A DNA stretch of 57,718 nucleotides from Ophiocordyceps camponoti-saundersi (nom. inval.) (Eukaryota; Ascomycota; Sordariomycetes; Hypocreales; Ophiocordycipitaceae). The position numbers and the translations under genes were made by a program. How positions within the stretch are numbered: the first letter of the stretch is position 1; each line of letters starts with the position of its first letter. The notes beneath the pieces are model-generated. The model was not told where the DNA came from. It searched no databases and worked only from the letters and a program-made list of their open reading frames with translations. Shown here in pieces: positions 46,000-57,718 of this stretch. Location: positions 1 through 57,718 of the forward strand of contig PDHQ01000225.1 in assembly GCA_003339415.1 (NCBI GenBank), given 5' to 3'.

Positions 46000-48900
46000 A
46001 TATAAAACCTCCTTTAAAACTCTTAAAGAAACTAACTTAAATATTTTACGATATTAATTTAAAGCTAGTTTAAATTACTACTTATAAGCTATAAATACCC
46101 CCCTTAAAAATAAGATAAAACTTTTAGAATATTATAACTAATTAACTTAAGATATTTTTAGATATATAAAAATCTTAAAGCGATATTAAAATAAGTTTAA
46201 TTTAAACTAATAAGATAATATTATTCCGGGAGACTATAAAAACTAGGAAATAATCGAATTTACGATAATAAGATTTATTTTATTTATCGAAAATAATAAA
46301 TATTTTTCTAACCTCGCCTTATTTAATATCTTTAAGTAATATTTTAATAGCTAAAAAGTAAAAATATAGGAAATAAGATAAGTTTTTATAAGAAACCTTA
46401 TTAGGAGCCTTTTTACTAAATAAAGAATTTATATCGGAAAGTTTAAGGAACCTGCTTTAAAGGAACTTAAAAACTTTTTAAATTTAAATAAGCTTTTAAT
46501 ATAGCCCCTCTAAGCGTTTAAGAAGATATTTTTTAAACTCGGACTTATAATCCTTAAAAAACTACTATTAGAGACTAAAATAGAGGTAAGTTAAAATATT
46601 ACTAAACTTATATTATAATACTAATAAGTATCCTAATAAGGACTTAGCTTAAATACTTAAAATAACTAAGATTTACTTAATATTTAGGCCTTATTATTAG
46701 AAACCCTTACTTAGATTTAACTTACCTAGGAATTAATAATATATTAATTTAAAGACTTAGGAGCTATTATTTAAAAAGCCTAACCTCTCTTAAATATTTA
46801 TATTAAGGATCTTTTTATAAATATAGCTAAACTTAATATTAATAGCTAAAATAACTATTTAGATATTAAAATAGATTTATACTAATATTAAAAAGGACTA
46901 TTATTAAGGACCTTTCACTTTTAAGATAAACTAATACTTAATATTATTACTTTTATTATATTTCCCCTAATTAAATTTTCTAATATATATATTAGCGCGG
47001 ATATTATTATTAAGTTTATTAAAGTTTAGGATAAAAATACCTTATATATAAAAGAACTATATAACCTCTTAGATAATAAAGTTTATATTTTAATAAATAC
47101 TTATTATATTTTAAAAATTTATCCCTTATATTTTTATATAATTTTTCCGCGTATTTTTTTAAGCTAAGCTTAACGTTAAGACCTTAACTATATTAACTAA
47201 TTTTTAACTTTCCGCGAAATATATTTTTTAATATAGAAATATTATAATATTAATATTAACTACTCTTATTATTATATAAATTAGATAACTATTATATATT
47301 TAACTATCTATACTTTATTCCTTAATAATAAGCCTTATAAAATCTTATAAAAGTTATTTAATAAACTAAACCTCTACTAATATACTTTTAGAGTAAAGTA
47401 TACTAGTAATACTCTTTTTTAAATATCTCTTATTAATATATACCGAGGTATCCCTAAACTTAAATTTACTTTTTTTTAGCTAGCTAAAAATATTTAATCT
47501 TTTATATTTAACTTTTATTCCTCTTTTAAGATTATATTTACTTATTAACTTAGCACCTTATAATATATCTAATAGCTTACTTAAGCTTAACCCTTACTTA
47601 CTATACCTTTTTCGGGTTCTTTTTACTTTAACTACTAATATTAAAAAACCCTTAATTAAAGTTTAAGTTAATATTAAGGTAATACTTATACTAGTTCCCC
47701 TTATATTTTAGCTTTAACCTCCTTATAAAATCGTAAATATTTTATTTATAAGAAACTTAGTTATTAGTTAACTAAGTATATAAATAATAAATATCGAAAC
47801 TCTCGATATTTTTTCCTTACTTATTATAAATTTATAAATTATAAGGTTAACTTCGAAGCGTATATTACTAACTTTAAAAAAGTTAAAAAAATATTAAAAG
47901 ATAATATTAATAGTAGTTAAGTATTTCTAATTACGGAACTTACTAAAACGCTATATTATATATTAATATTTATATAGTTTATATATATTCTAAATACTCC
48001 TTATATTATAAAACTTAATAAAATACCTTTTATATCCCCTTATATAGCTAAAATACTTTACTAATTAGTATACTTATATTTTATAACTAGTAATAATTTT
48101 TATAAGCTAATACTTATTATTACCTTTATTATTTAGTTTATATTAATAAACTACTATTTATAAATAACCTTCTAAGATATCTTAATTAATACCGGTATAA
48201 TATCTATATTAATATTAAGCTAATCTTAGTTTAAAGCTTTATAAGCTTTAATATTATTACTTTACCTTAATAATTTTACCGCTAGCTAAGTTAATATTAA
48301 GTTTAGAGAAAGATAGATTATTACTTCTCTTAGCTCCGCTATTATTAAAACCTTAGTTAGAAAAATTACTTTTTATATTCTACCCTTATAAACGCTATTC
48401 TTTTTTTACTTTATAAATATAAATTAACTTAAAATCTTCTTTTATAATATTTTAAATTATCTTATTTATAATATAAATAAGGTTTTAATTATATATAAAT
48501 AGGGCTATTTTTAGTTTTTCTTTTCCTTATTTAAAAAAGCTATATTATACTTTACGGAATAGGAAATTCTATAAATTTATAAGCGATTTAAATACCTAAG
48601 TATCTCTTAACTTTACCGCTTTTTTACCTAAGCTAATTATAATATAAATATTAAAGCTATTAAAGCCGTATCTAAAATTTACTAATAATATTAACTTATT
48701 AGCTTAATATTATAATATTTTAAGTTTCGGTTAAAAGATAATAAAGACTTTAATTTCGAAATTATTATAAATATCTTATATATTAACTAGCGCGCTATAT
48801 TTTATATTATTAACTAAGTAATAAATTTCTAAGCTACTTACTTCTTACTATCCCTCTCTACTAAAAATATATAGAATATTTTAAGGTTTATATAAATTAA

Positions 48901-51290
48901 TATTTACCTTAGGCCTCCTAACTTTATTTATTATAATACTAGTAAAAACTTTAATTTCTAAGAATTCTAAGCTAAAGCTATTACTTTAGGAATTATATAT
49001 ATTTAAGTTTTAGTTAAAATATATTAGTTAGTTAAAAAGGTTAAATAATATAACGCTTTACTTTAATAAGTATATAAGGTAATTTTAAATAAATTTCGCC
49101 CTAAAATTAAGTATAACTTAATTTTATAAATAGCTATAAAGGCTATTAATAATACCGCGGGACCTAATAAACTTATTTTTATATTTCTTATTTTTAAGGT
49201 ATATTTATAAGTTTACTTAGATTTTACTTTAACTCTTTTTACTTTTAAATACGCTATTATTATCTAAAAGGCTATAATTAAATTATAAAAATATTACGCT
49301 TAATAAATAGTTTATAACGCCTTATTATAAGAAATAAACTTAATATATTTAATATTTTAAAATTACCCCTTAATAGCTAAGTTCGTATTTAAAAAAAGCT
49401 TAGTTAATAAACTAGCCCTTATAAGCTACTTTCGATTAATAATTATAATATAATTATTAATCTCCCTTATAAGCTATAGTTATTTTAATTAACTTATATT
49501 CGATTTTTTATATCTCTTTTATATAAAAGCCTTAAATTAAGTTTAGCTTTAGATTCCCCTAAAGCTAAACTAATTCCTATCTTACTTTAAATTACGCTAT
49601 ACTTAAGAATTATTATATATATTCCTTAGAACTTATCTTTAGATAATATTTTTATAATATAAAAAGAGAAAGATAACTTAGCGCTTTTATTTTAGCTATA
49701 TTTCGAAAGTAAGATTATTACTCTTAGATAACTTTTTAAGGCCTTAGATACTTAAAAGATAAATAATCTTATTAGCTATAATATTTTCTCTTTTAAAAAA
49801 TATAATTTTAAGAAATATCGCAAAATATATATTTTTTATACTTAGATAGTTTATAAAATTAAAAAGATTAGAATAGATTACTTATATAAAAACTTACGCC
49901 TTATTATTATAAGTTATAGTAATAAAAGTAAAAATATTATCTTTACTTAATTTTTAATAATTTAATATATTAGCTAGCGCCTTATATTAGCTTTTACTTT
50001 TACTAAACTTTAAGCTAATTTTAAGCTTATTTTATAAAATATTATATAAGTATATTTATAATCTCGCTTTAATTTTAAGTATACTATTATTACTATTTTA
50101 CTAATAAAGATAAAATATTAATATTTTAAAAATACTATTATTTATATTATTAAGCCTTTATATAAAATTATAAAAGCTAGAGTTTATTAGTTTTATATTT
50201 ATTAAAATTATTATTTTTAGTAATTATAAATATAAATATTAATATTTAATTTATATCTCCTTATTAAGAATAATAACCGCGCTTATTTTAATATTACTAG
50301 CTTATAAACTAATAATACCTTAATACTTAATATTAAAGCTTTTAAATACTTAAAAAATAATAAAATAGCTACCGCGTAATTCCGTACTAAACTTAAGGCG
50401 GTACTTAAGGCTAAGGATATCGTAAACTTTAATAGATCTTAAATCGATATTAATTTAACTTTAGTTTATTTTTAATAAAAAGGCTAGGCTACTAAAATTT
50501 AGCTTATTAACTTTTTTACTCTAGACTCCGCGTAATAATACCTTAAGTAGCGCGCTAAAAGCGTATATATTACTTTTATTTATTAACCGGAGGCCGCGTA
50601 TAACCTTTTTATTACCGCTTAATATTAATTTTTAGAAAAGAAAAATTATAAAAGGCTAAATAAATAATTACGATAATAATAAGAGAACTAAACTTATAGA
50701 TTATAATATATATTAATATTACTAAATAAAATAAAATTATATATTTTTACTAATAATTAATTTATTAATAATACCGATCTTTCCTTATAAATTAAGTATA
50801 TTATTATACTTAGTAAAAAGAAAAAGGGAAAAGAAAAGTTTATTTCCTTAGAAATATTATTTATTAGAGTTTTACTAAATATAAAAAGGTAACCTAATTA
50901 ATACTCGCCTCGGAGATATATAATATATTAGCTAATTTTAATATTAAAATATTAATTAAGTTAATATTAATAAAAATCTAATCTAAACTTATATTAAGTA
51001 TAATTTAAACTATTATTTATATTAACTTATATTTACTATATAAATATTTTATAAAACTTAAGATAATAAAAGAAAAAAAACTTATAATCGATATTATATT
51101 AATAAGGGAGTTATATAAAAATCGCGAAGTTAAGGAAATTAAATAAATTAATAAATAAAATAACTTAATAATTATAATAATTAAGAAAAATCCTAATAAA
51201 GTGCTAAAACGCTTAGTTAATATAAGTACCCTTAATATTAGAGTTTAAGGTTTCGTAATAAGAAAGGAGAAATAGCTTAATATAGTATAA
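46000..51290 (+). pseudogene. Dead Copia-2 Gag-Pol polyprotein
   Basis: The family is recognised from several blocks, all + strand. At 49,148-49,174 N-N-T-A-G-P-N-K-L matches the A-x-N-D-T-A-G-P-N-G-L segment after integrase in a widespread fungal copia-like polyprotein. At 50,302-50,328 L-stop-T-N-N-T-L-I-L is the RT block Q-T-D-D-T-L-I-L. At 50,581-50,601 Y-stop-P-E-A-A-Y is the Q-P-E-A-A block. RNase H starts near 50,740 with F-T-N-N-stop-F-I-N-N (D-G-S-F-A-N-N), and its catalytic Glu is kept in I-L-A-S-E-I-Y at 50,901-50,921. The order integrase, RT, RNase H is copia-type. Stops are TAA/TAG at former Gln/Trp. The limits are approximate and Gag was not identified. Confidence 0.82.
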
Positions 51291-51331
51291 GCTAAGAAAA
51301 TAACTTTTCCCGAAAAAGAAAAAGTTACTAG

Positions 51332-51760
51332 TATAGGAAATATTAAAATATAACGGTAATTTATATAAATAAAAAAGGAGATTTATATATAAGTTAGATA
51401 GGGAAAAGGGGCGTATTATATAAAACGTATTATAAGGAAATAAAGTAATAAAAATAAGGTAAATTTTATTAGTATTTTTATTATAATATTTTAAATAGGA
51501 GCTTTAATAAACTTTTAGTTAATATTAAACTAGTTTTAAGAAAAGATTAGGTTATACTTAGTTTAATATTAAGTATAAGAGGAAAGTATATATAAAGGAA
51601 GAAAAAGGGGAATATACGTAAGGATATTTTATATATAAGTAAAGCTTAGAATCTTTTTAATAAATAAGATATAAATAATTATTAAGAGTTAGAAAAATAT
51701 ACTTTTAATAATAGTAATTTTTATTAATTCCTATATACGTACTATAAAGGCTAATTAATA
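51332..51760 (+). repeat. Copia-2 3' LTR
   Basis: A 429-bp LTR, the partner of 45,438-45,867, flanked on the right by the duplicated AAAAG. LINE-2 sequence resumes at 51,766 (CGAATATATT, cf. 2,358 in LINE-1). Confidence 0.9.
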
Positions 51761-51779
51761 AAAAGCGAATATATTAAAA

Positions 51780-54700
51780 TATTTTATAGCTATTAAAATA
51801 ATATATTAAATTTAGTTTAAGTTATAGCTAAGTTATATACTATATCTATAAGACTAAACCTTAACTTTATAAAATCTAACTATATTCTATAAATATTTAT
51901 AATTAGTATATAAGATATTAACTCTCTTACACTTAAGCTATAATAAAAATAAGCTAATTTAAACCTTATTATAAGAGAATCCTTTACTTAGATTACTATT
52001 TTTACCGCTATTAATATTATTAACTAAATTAATATTACCTTTAACCGCTTTTATAATAAACTATAATAAGTTATTTAAAACGCTATACTTTTTTATACTT
52101 TAATATTTAAGAAAAAATAAACTTAGTTTACCCCGGTAATTACCCGCGCTATTAGGGACGCTAAATAAGCTAGGTATCGCTATTATAATTCCTTATCTAA
52201 ATATAATTAGCTATAATTATAAGAATCTACTTATAATTAAAAGAAAGTAATTACGTATTCTTATTAAGCTAATTAGCGTTCTTTCCTATATATAACTAAT
52301 AATAACCTTAGTTAGTTTTAATATATAAAGCGCTAAGCGTAGCTTTATATTAAATTACTAGCTAAGCCTATTTACCTCCTAGCTTTATAGGACTTAAGTA
52401 AGGGAGAGGCCGCGTCTTTTAAGGATAAGGCCCGCGTCTTAGTAGATAGGTTTTTCCCCCTATCCTTAACCTCCCCCTTATAAATAATAAAACGCTTAAA
52501 CCTAGCTTTTTAATAAAATAATATATTACTATAAATAATATACGGGCTACCTTTTATACTATATTATTATAAAAAATAACTAAGTTAAATTAAATCTTAA
52601 TAAGCTTTCTTAAAATATATTACCTAATCCTTTATATATAGCTCGCTTATATTTTTTACGCTTATTTTTAGCTTAGCTATTTTCTAAGTTAACTTTATAT
52701 TATTATTATAATTATATTATATAAGTAAGGTAAAAAGCTAATAACTTACTAGTAAGCTAATAGCTATAAGCTAATCTCCTTTTTATATTATTTTAGTAAA
52801 ATACTTAAGTTAATTATAAGTAAGCGGTTATCTAATACCGCTAAACTATATTAGCTCCTCCCTAATAGCTAAATAAGTAATAAATAGAATAGATTAATAA
52901 AACTAGCTATTTTTATAATTATAAAACTCGTTTAAGCTACCTAAGCTAAGAAAAGGGTCGCTTTTTTCTTATAACTTAATATAAAAAAAGCTTTTAATAT
53001 TATTTATTATAATAAATTACTTTATAAGCTCGCATATATAAGGTACCTTACTTAAATTTAAACTTTCCTATAAAGCTATCTTAACTATTATTTCTTATAT
53101 TTACGCTTTAATAAATAAACTTTAGTACTTATCCTAGTTTAGATTAAAGTCTCTTAAAGCTCCTTACTCTTTATTATACTTTTTATCCTTTATATAACGC
53201 TATTTTACTAATAGTTAAAATATAAACCTAAGCTAGAAATTATTAAGTTTACTAATAATATAAACCTCCTTAGCGTTAAGCTAGATATTACTATAATTAT
53301 AAGATATCTTTAGTTAGTATAGTATATTTACGAAAAATAAGCTTAGGATTATAATATAGCTTTTAAGCTAGATAAAAGTAAACTAATATATTTTTCTAAG
53401 AAATATTACTTAAAATAATATATAGTTAAGCTAAGTATATATAAAATTTACTTTATTTTTAAAGCGCGCTTACTAAGCGTTTAAGTTTATAGATAATTAT
53501 ATTAGAAAATATATATTTAGATTATATATAATAAGCTATTTAAATAGAATCTTACCTTTATTACCTTAACTATATTTATCTAACGTTATACTTTCCTCTA
53601 AGCTAAAAAGCTATATATAAAAGTTATATAATCTTTAGTATTTTATACTTTTATTACTTTTTATATAATTACCCTAGAGGCTAGAAACCTTTTAGGCCTT
53701 AATAAGATTATAAGCCCCGCCTTATTATAATACTTATATATTATTTTTAGCACTTTTAAAGTAACCTTAGTTTATTACTTAGAAGTTAAGTCTTAAACCC
53801 CCCTAATTAACTTTTATATAAATAAGAGAAAAGCTAATACCCTTTACTAGCTTAAAAAGGTAAATATATTAAATATAATTTAATACGCGTTTAGGTTTAT
53901 TTTAAGGTTTCTTATAAGATTCCCTATATACCGCTTAACTTAATATAATATAACTAAGTCCTTATTTTAAGAAGAATTCAAGTAAATAATAATATAAGCT
54001 TAAGCCTTATATAATACCTTTAATAAAAAAATTACCTAGCGCCTTTTTTATAAAAACTAGACAGGCTAATAGGAATAGTAAGAGAACCGCCTTTAATAAG
54101 TTTACCTTAGGATTACCCTTTTCCCGGCTAATTTCCCCCCGTGCTTAAACTAGCTTATAATTATTATAATATATTCTAATCTCCCGAAAAAAATTAATAT
54201 TATAATTACCTAGCTATATATAAGTAAGATTAAGTTATAAAAGTTTCTTTTCTCTTACCGGGTCTTAGATATAATTACCCTAAACTATTAATATAATATT
54301 AGGCTATAAAATATATACTACCTCTTTTTATAATACCCTAATCTTATTACTTAAAATAATAAACTATTATAGCGTCTCCGCTTTAAGTCCTCTTTATAAC
54401 TTAAGCTTAATAATTATATTTCTACTTTTAATATTATAAAGTAAATATTACGCTATATTAACTTTTATTAGTTTAACCTTATTAAGACCTTATACGCGTC
54501 CCCGCTAAACTTACTATACTTTTATTTACTAAACTTTTTTATTATTATATAGCTTATAAATATCCTTCCCTCCTTACCTTATCTAATTACCGTTTTCTCT
54601 ACTTTACCCTTACTTAAGCCTTTTACTTTACTAAACTATATTTCCTTACTAATATTATTAGATTCCTTCAGCTATAAGGCCCGCTCTCCTAATATAGCTT
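51780..54700 (+). pseudogene. Dead LINE-2 ORF2 (endonuclease / reverse transcriptase)
   Basis: This was the catalytic protein that nicks the target and copies element RNA. The clearest evidence is the RT active-site block at 53,248-53,271, F-T-N-N-I-N-L-L. It reads as F-x-D-D-x-N-L-L once each AAT following T is seen as a former GAT. Downstream at about 53,380 is K-L-D-K-S-K-L-I-Y-F, corresponding to the conserved x-x-K-S-E-L-I-H-F segment of Tad1-type polymerases, at the right distance. The upstream part should be the AP-type endonuclease and the downstream part RNase H, but I could not read their catalytic residues. All stops are TAA/TAG. Confidence 0.75.
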
Positions 54701-55747
54701 AGGCGAAAGACCGGCCCTAGGTTATTAATAGACTCTAAGTAAATAATAGCTTAAACTTAATAAATACTCCTAATATAATAAGTAAGGCCGCTATTAACTT
54801 AGATTTTATTTTTATTTTATTTTTTAATATACTAAGAGTTTTTAAGCTTATAGCTTTAAAAGATTTTAATAAACTTATTAGTAATTTTATAGCTAGTATT
54901 TACTTTTTTATAATATTAGTCTAAATAGCTAGTAAAGTAAATAAAATAGATATATTTATAATTATAAATATAAAATTATTAAACTTATTTACTATTACTT
55001 AAGCGCGGCTAGCTTAATAACCTTTAAGCTTATTAATAAATAATAACCTAATTATTATAATTAGTAATACTCCTTATTTACTAAGCGCGTAAAAATAACT
55101 ATAGCTAAGATTTAAATTAGCCGCTTTCTTAACTAGTAACCCCTAAGCTATAAGCTTTATTATATTATCTTAGCTAGCTAGCTTAGCTGCGCTCTCGCCT
55201 AAATATATCTGCCTTATATATAGTACTACTATATTAATAAACTCGGAAGCCTTCGATATTACCTTATTTCTCCTACTTTATATATTTTTCGCGCTATATA
55301 TAATAAAGCTTAGCCGCGTCTATTATTAGCGACTCGTGCACTTTTAGCCTATTAGCTTCTTATAGTTACTTATAATTTAAAAAGCACTTACCGCTATATA
55401 GCTTATATTTAATTTCGTATAAGTAATATATACTTAGGCTATAAGATTTATACGCTATTAACCCTTATATTCTTACTAAACCTTAAATAAAAAGTATACT
55501 TACTCTACTATGCTTAATAGCTAGAATACTCTTAGCGTAAGCGCTTTTATATAATATATCTTATATATATATTATAAGGAACTAGGTTCTCTTTTCCGAT
55601 TTTTACCTTTCTTATTATAACGCTATTAGTCGAGTTTTAAACTAATAAGAGACCGTATAGCGGCGTATATCGAGTTATTTATAGTAATTATTTATAGTTA
55701 TAAGCGTGCTTATAAGGGAAAGGAAAGGGAAGGAAGCTATATATTAC

Positions 55748-55935
55748 TAAAATTCTTCGATCGGTTTTAGGTTATAAGATTAGATTAGATTATTTAATAT
55801 TATATATTAGGGTAATAATAGTTGTAATCTCTTTATATTAGTCTAATAATAAGTCTAATAATAATAATTATACTAAGTCCCTTTTTTTATTTTTTTATCC
55901 TTTAATCCCTTTTATTCTCTAATACCTATCTAACA
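55748..55935 (-). mobile_element. Young solo LTR (188 bp) in the LINE-2 3' UTR
   Basis: This segment interrupts the alignment between LINE-2 (55,24x-56,27x) and the LINE fragment at 14,830-15,657. On the minus strand it runs from TGTTAGATAGG to GAATTTTA, giving TG...CA ends after undoing RIP. Flanks TTAC (55,744-55,747) and CTAC (55,936-55,939) may be a degraded 4-bp target duplication. It keeps CA/TG (AACACTACTTGG, GTTGTAATC), so it is younger than its host or too short for RIP. It contains pyrimidine runs and TCTAATAATAA repeats. No internal region remains, as after LTR-LTR recombination. Confidence 0.75.
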
Positions 55936-56275
55936 CTACTTGGCTTTTATTTATTTATACCTTAATAACGGGGTATATATTACCCCACTTACTTACTAAT
56001 TTATAGCCTTTTAGCCGACCCCTATATATACTCTTACGTAACCTAGCTATTTTTATAAGGCACCCCCCTAAGCCTTATCCTAGTTTATTATTCTATTATA
56101 GCCTTATAAGCTTAAGTGAGGCTCGTAATAGCGCTTTTTCCCACTCACCGACCCTGCCCTATTAGGCTCCTGCCTTATAAGTAGGGGGTTTTCCCCCGGG
56201 CCCTGCCTAGTTTTTCCCCCCTCTTTATATATAATAGTCCTAAAAGCTGTTCTAGCCCCTAGTATAAATTCTAAT

Positions 56276-56480
56276 AATAATATAATTTTTTTTGTAAGCT
56301 ATAAGATAAGTAAACTTATTTTTTATATATAAAGTAATAAAATATTTATTATATTATAACTTTATTATATAATATTTAATAATATATTTAAGTTAATAAT
56401 ACTTAAAATATTATTAAGGCTAGACTTTTAATATATATAATTTAATACTAGAAATCCTATTTATATTATTAAATAAGTTT
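56276..56480 (-). mobile_element. X-f: continuation of the X copy beyond LINE-2
   Basis: Matches X-a from 4,148 to about 4,350 and starts with the LINE-2 target duplication. The match ends near 56,480 (TATTTATATTATT), short of the X 5' end, so the copy is broken here by deletion or by another insertion. Confidence 0.8.
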
Positions 56481-57555
56481 TTTATAATATATTATATTAT
56501 ATATTTTATAATTTAAGCTATAACTTACTTAAAGCTTAAGCTTAGTTAGGTTAGTATATTAGCTATATTAAATTAGTATAAAAGGGGCATTATTAGCTTA
56601 TTTAATATTAATATAATATAGTATTAATTTTAAATAACTTTATATATATATTAAGTTATATACTTATTATATTAAATTATATATTTTTTATAATAATAAT
56701 AAATATTCCTTATATAAAGACCCTTTTTAGGGTTTATTTAGCTATAATAAATATATTAAAATTATAATTACTATTAAATTAAGTTAGAAATATACCTTTC
56801 CTAGCTTAAAGAGACCTGTTTTAGCATTTTATATTATTAAAATAAGCTTTATTAAGAAAATTATTATTTATTTAAGTAAAAAAAGCCTATTTAAGCTAAA
56901 AAAAGTTATAATTACTTTTATTAAGTAATTAAACTTAAATATAATCCTAATTAAAATTATTTAACTTTAAATTTAAAATAATTAGTTTAATTAGGAAATA
57001 TATATTAAAATAATTATAAAATAATCTTATTTTTTTATATATTAATTAATTAAATAAAAGAAGACCCTGAAAAATAAATATTATAGTTATAAAAAAATAA
57101 TAAAATAAAGAAGTTTATTATTAAAAGCTTATTTTATATTATTATAAGAATATTATAATTTTAAGAATTTATAATAATAAATAAAATTAAAATTATATAG
57201 CTTATTAAATATTAAAAGCTATTAAAAAAATATAGCTTTAAAAGTTACTTTTATATTAATAATAAAAAAATATATATTATAAAAGCTAGAAATTTTATAT
57301 TACTTAATACTTTTATAAAGCGCCTTAATTATTTTTAAAATTAACTAAATATTAATATACTAAATTCTTATAAAAATAGTTTCTTAAAGCTGTAATTAAT
57401 ATAATTAAAAATTAGCTTCTTTTTTAATTTAAGGAATATATATATAAGCTAGCTAAATAAAAATTATAAATAAAAAAGAGGATCTAAGTATTTTTTAAAG
57501 CTATATTAATTTAATAAATAATAAAAAAATACTTTTTTTATAAATTAAAATATAA
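56481..57555. other. AT-rich terminal stretch, no gene recognised
   Basis: About 1.1 kb of RIPed DNA, with a few surviving words near 56,817-56,826 (GACCTGTTTTAGCATTT) and 57,066-57,072 (CCCTGAA). I could not align it to other elements in the window. It is probably the remains of another transposon. Confidence 0.5.

Positions 57556-57718
<163 letters not shown>

Larger units (their letters stand above)
45438..51760 (+). mobile_element. Copia-2: degraded Ty1/copia-type LTR retrotransposon (6.32 kb)
   Basis: A complete element inserted in LINE-2, with a perfect target duplication AAAAG (45,433-45,437 and 51,761-51,765). LTRs are 45,438-45,867 and 51,332-51,760. A polypurine tract, GAAAAAGAAAAAGTTACTAG, precedes the 3' LTR (51,312-51,331). 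It is the same family as Copia-1 in opposite orientation, 33 kb away. RT, RNase H and integrase-side motifs are readable in the + frames. RIP is heavy, although CG-containing words remain in the LTRs (ATTACGTAAAA, ATTCGGTC). Confidence 0.93.
43219..56275 (+). mobile_element. LINE-2: full-length Tad1-like LINE (~6.5 kb), RIPed, with nested insertions
   Basis: Non-LTR retrotransposon on the + strand, inserted in an X element with an 18-bp target duplication AATAATATAATYTTTTTT (43,201-43,218 and 56,276-56,293, one C/T difference). Without Copia-2 (45,438-51,760) and the solo LTR (55,748-55,935) it is about 6.5 kb. It has a 5' UTR, ORF1 with knuckles near 44,290-44,480, ORF2 with the RT motif at 53,248-53,271 and a roughly 1-kb 3' UTR. 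The 3' UTR ends in hairpin GGGGG-TTTT-CCCCC (56,184-56,197) and TAAATTC plus (TAA)n. The 5' part (43,219-43,430) is relatively GC-rich. Confidence 0.85.

Overview
This window looks like a transposon graveyard from the nuclear genome of a filamentous ascomycete (Pezizomycotina). The main evidence is a saturated repeat-induced point mutation (RIP) signature. Across tens of kilobases the dinucleotides CA and TG are almost absent (I count 3 in the first 1,200 bases) while TA is hugely abundant. Because ATG contains TG and CAA/CAG/TGG become TAA/TAG, start codons vanish and stops appear in every frame. This explains why only one real gene is open in 57.7 kb. Many dead frames can still be read if stops are taken as former Gln/Trp and Tyr as possible former Cys/His.

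Layout. 1-126 is a 9-bp tandem repeat. 127-13,732 is LINE-1, a Tad1-like non-LTR retrotransposon (+), interrupted by X-a (3,451-5,303) and by Copia-1 (5,980-12,299, minus strand). 13,733-20,000 is X-b, interrupted by a truncated LINE 3' end (about 14,669-15,678) and by the LTR element Z (15,894-19,332). 20,003 to about 25,000 is LINE-3, interrupted by X-c (21,107-22,985). 25,003-25,190 is a palindromic patch and 26,289-26,577 is a broken X copy. About 27,251-32,970 holds an unidentified degenerate element with two dead frames. 33,735-34,880 is a unique, un-RIPed island carrying an intact two-exon ribose-5-phosphate isomerase gene. Immediately downstream sits Copia-3 (34,881-40,188), then a host fragment, a 1.75-kb terminal-inverted-repeat element (40,338-42,089), a second small host fragment and a lone LTR (42,131-42,296). 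From 42,498 to 56,480 there is a three-level nest: an X copy split by full-length LINE-2 (43,219-56,275), itself split by Copia-2 (45,438-51,760) and a young solo LTR (55,748-55,935). The window ends in an (AAT)n tract.

How the parts relate. X is a dispersed family of about 1.85 kb (six pieces), with long target duplications and a trinucleotide tail. Its 3' end resembles that of the Tad1-like LINE, including a small T-loop hairpin in the best-preserved copy, so it looks like a non-autonomous partner moved by LINE reverse transcriptase. Z has 509-bp LTRs, only 2.4 kb of interior, and the same terminal bases and polypurine tract as Copia-1/2, which suggests a similar parasitic relation to the copia machinery. 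Target-site duplications recovered for Copia-2 (AAAAG), Copia-3 (CTATT), Z (TAAAC), X-a (15 bp) and LINE-2 (18 bp) fix these boundaries and give an insertion order.

Limits: all family calls on RIPed DNA come from reading by eye. Element boundaries without a stated target duplication are approximate, and the 27-33 kb element is not identified.
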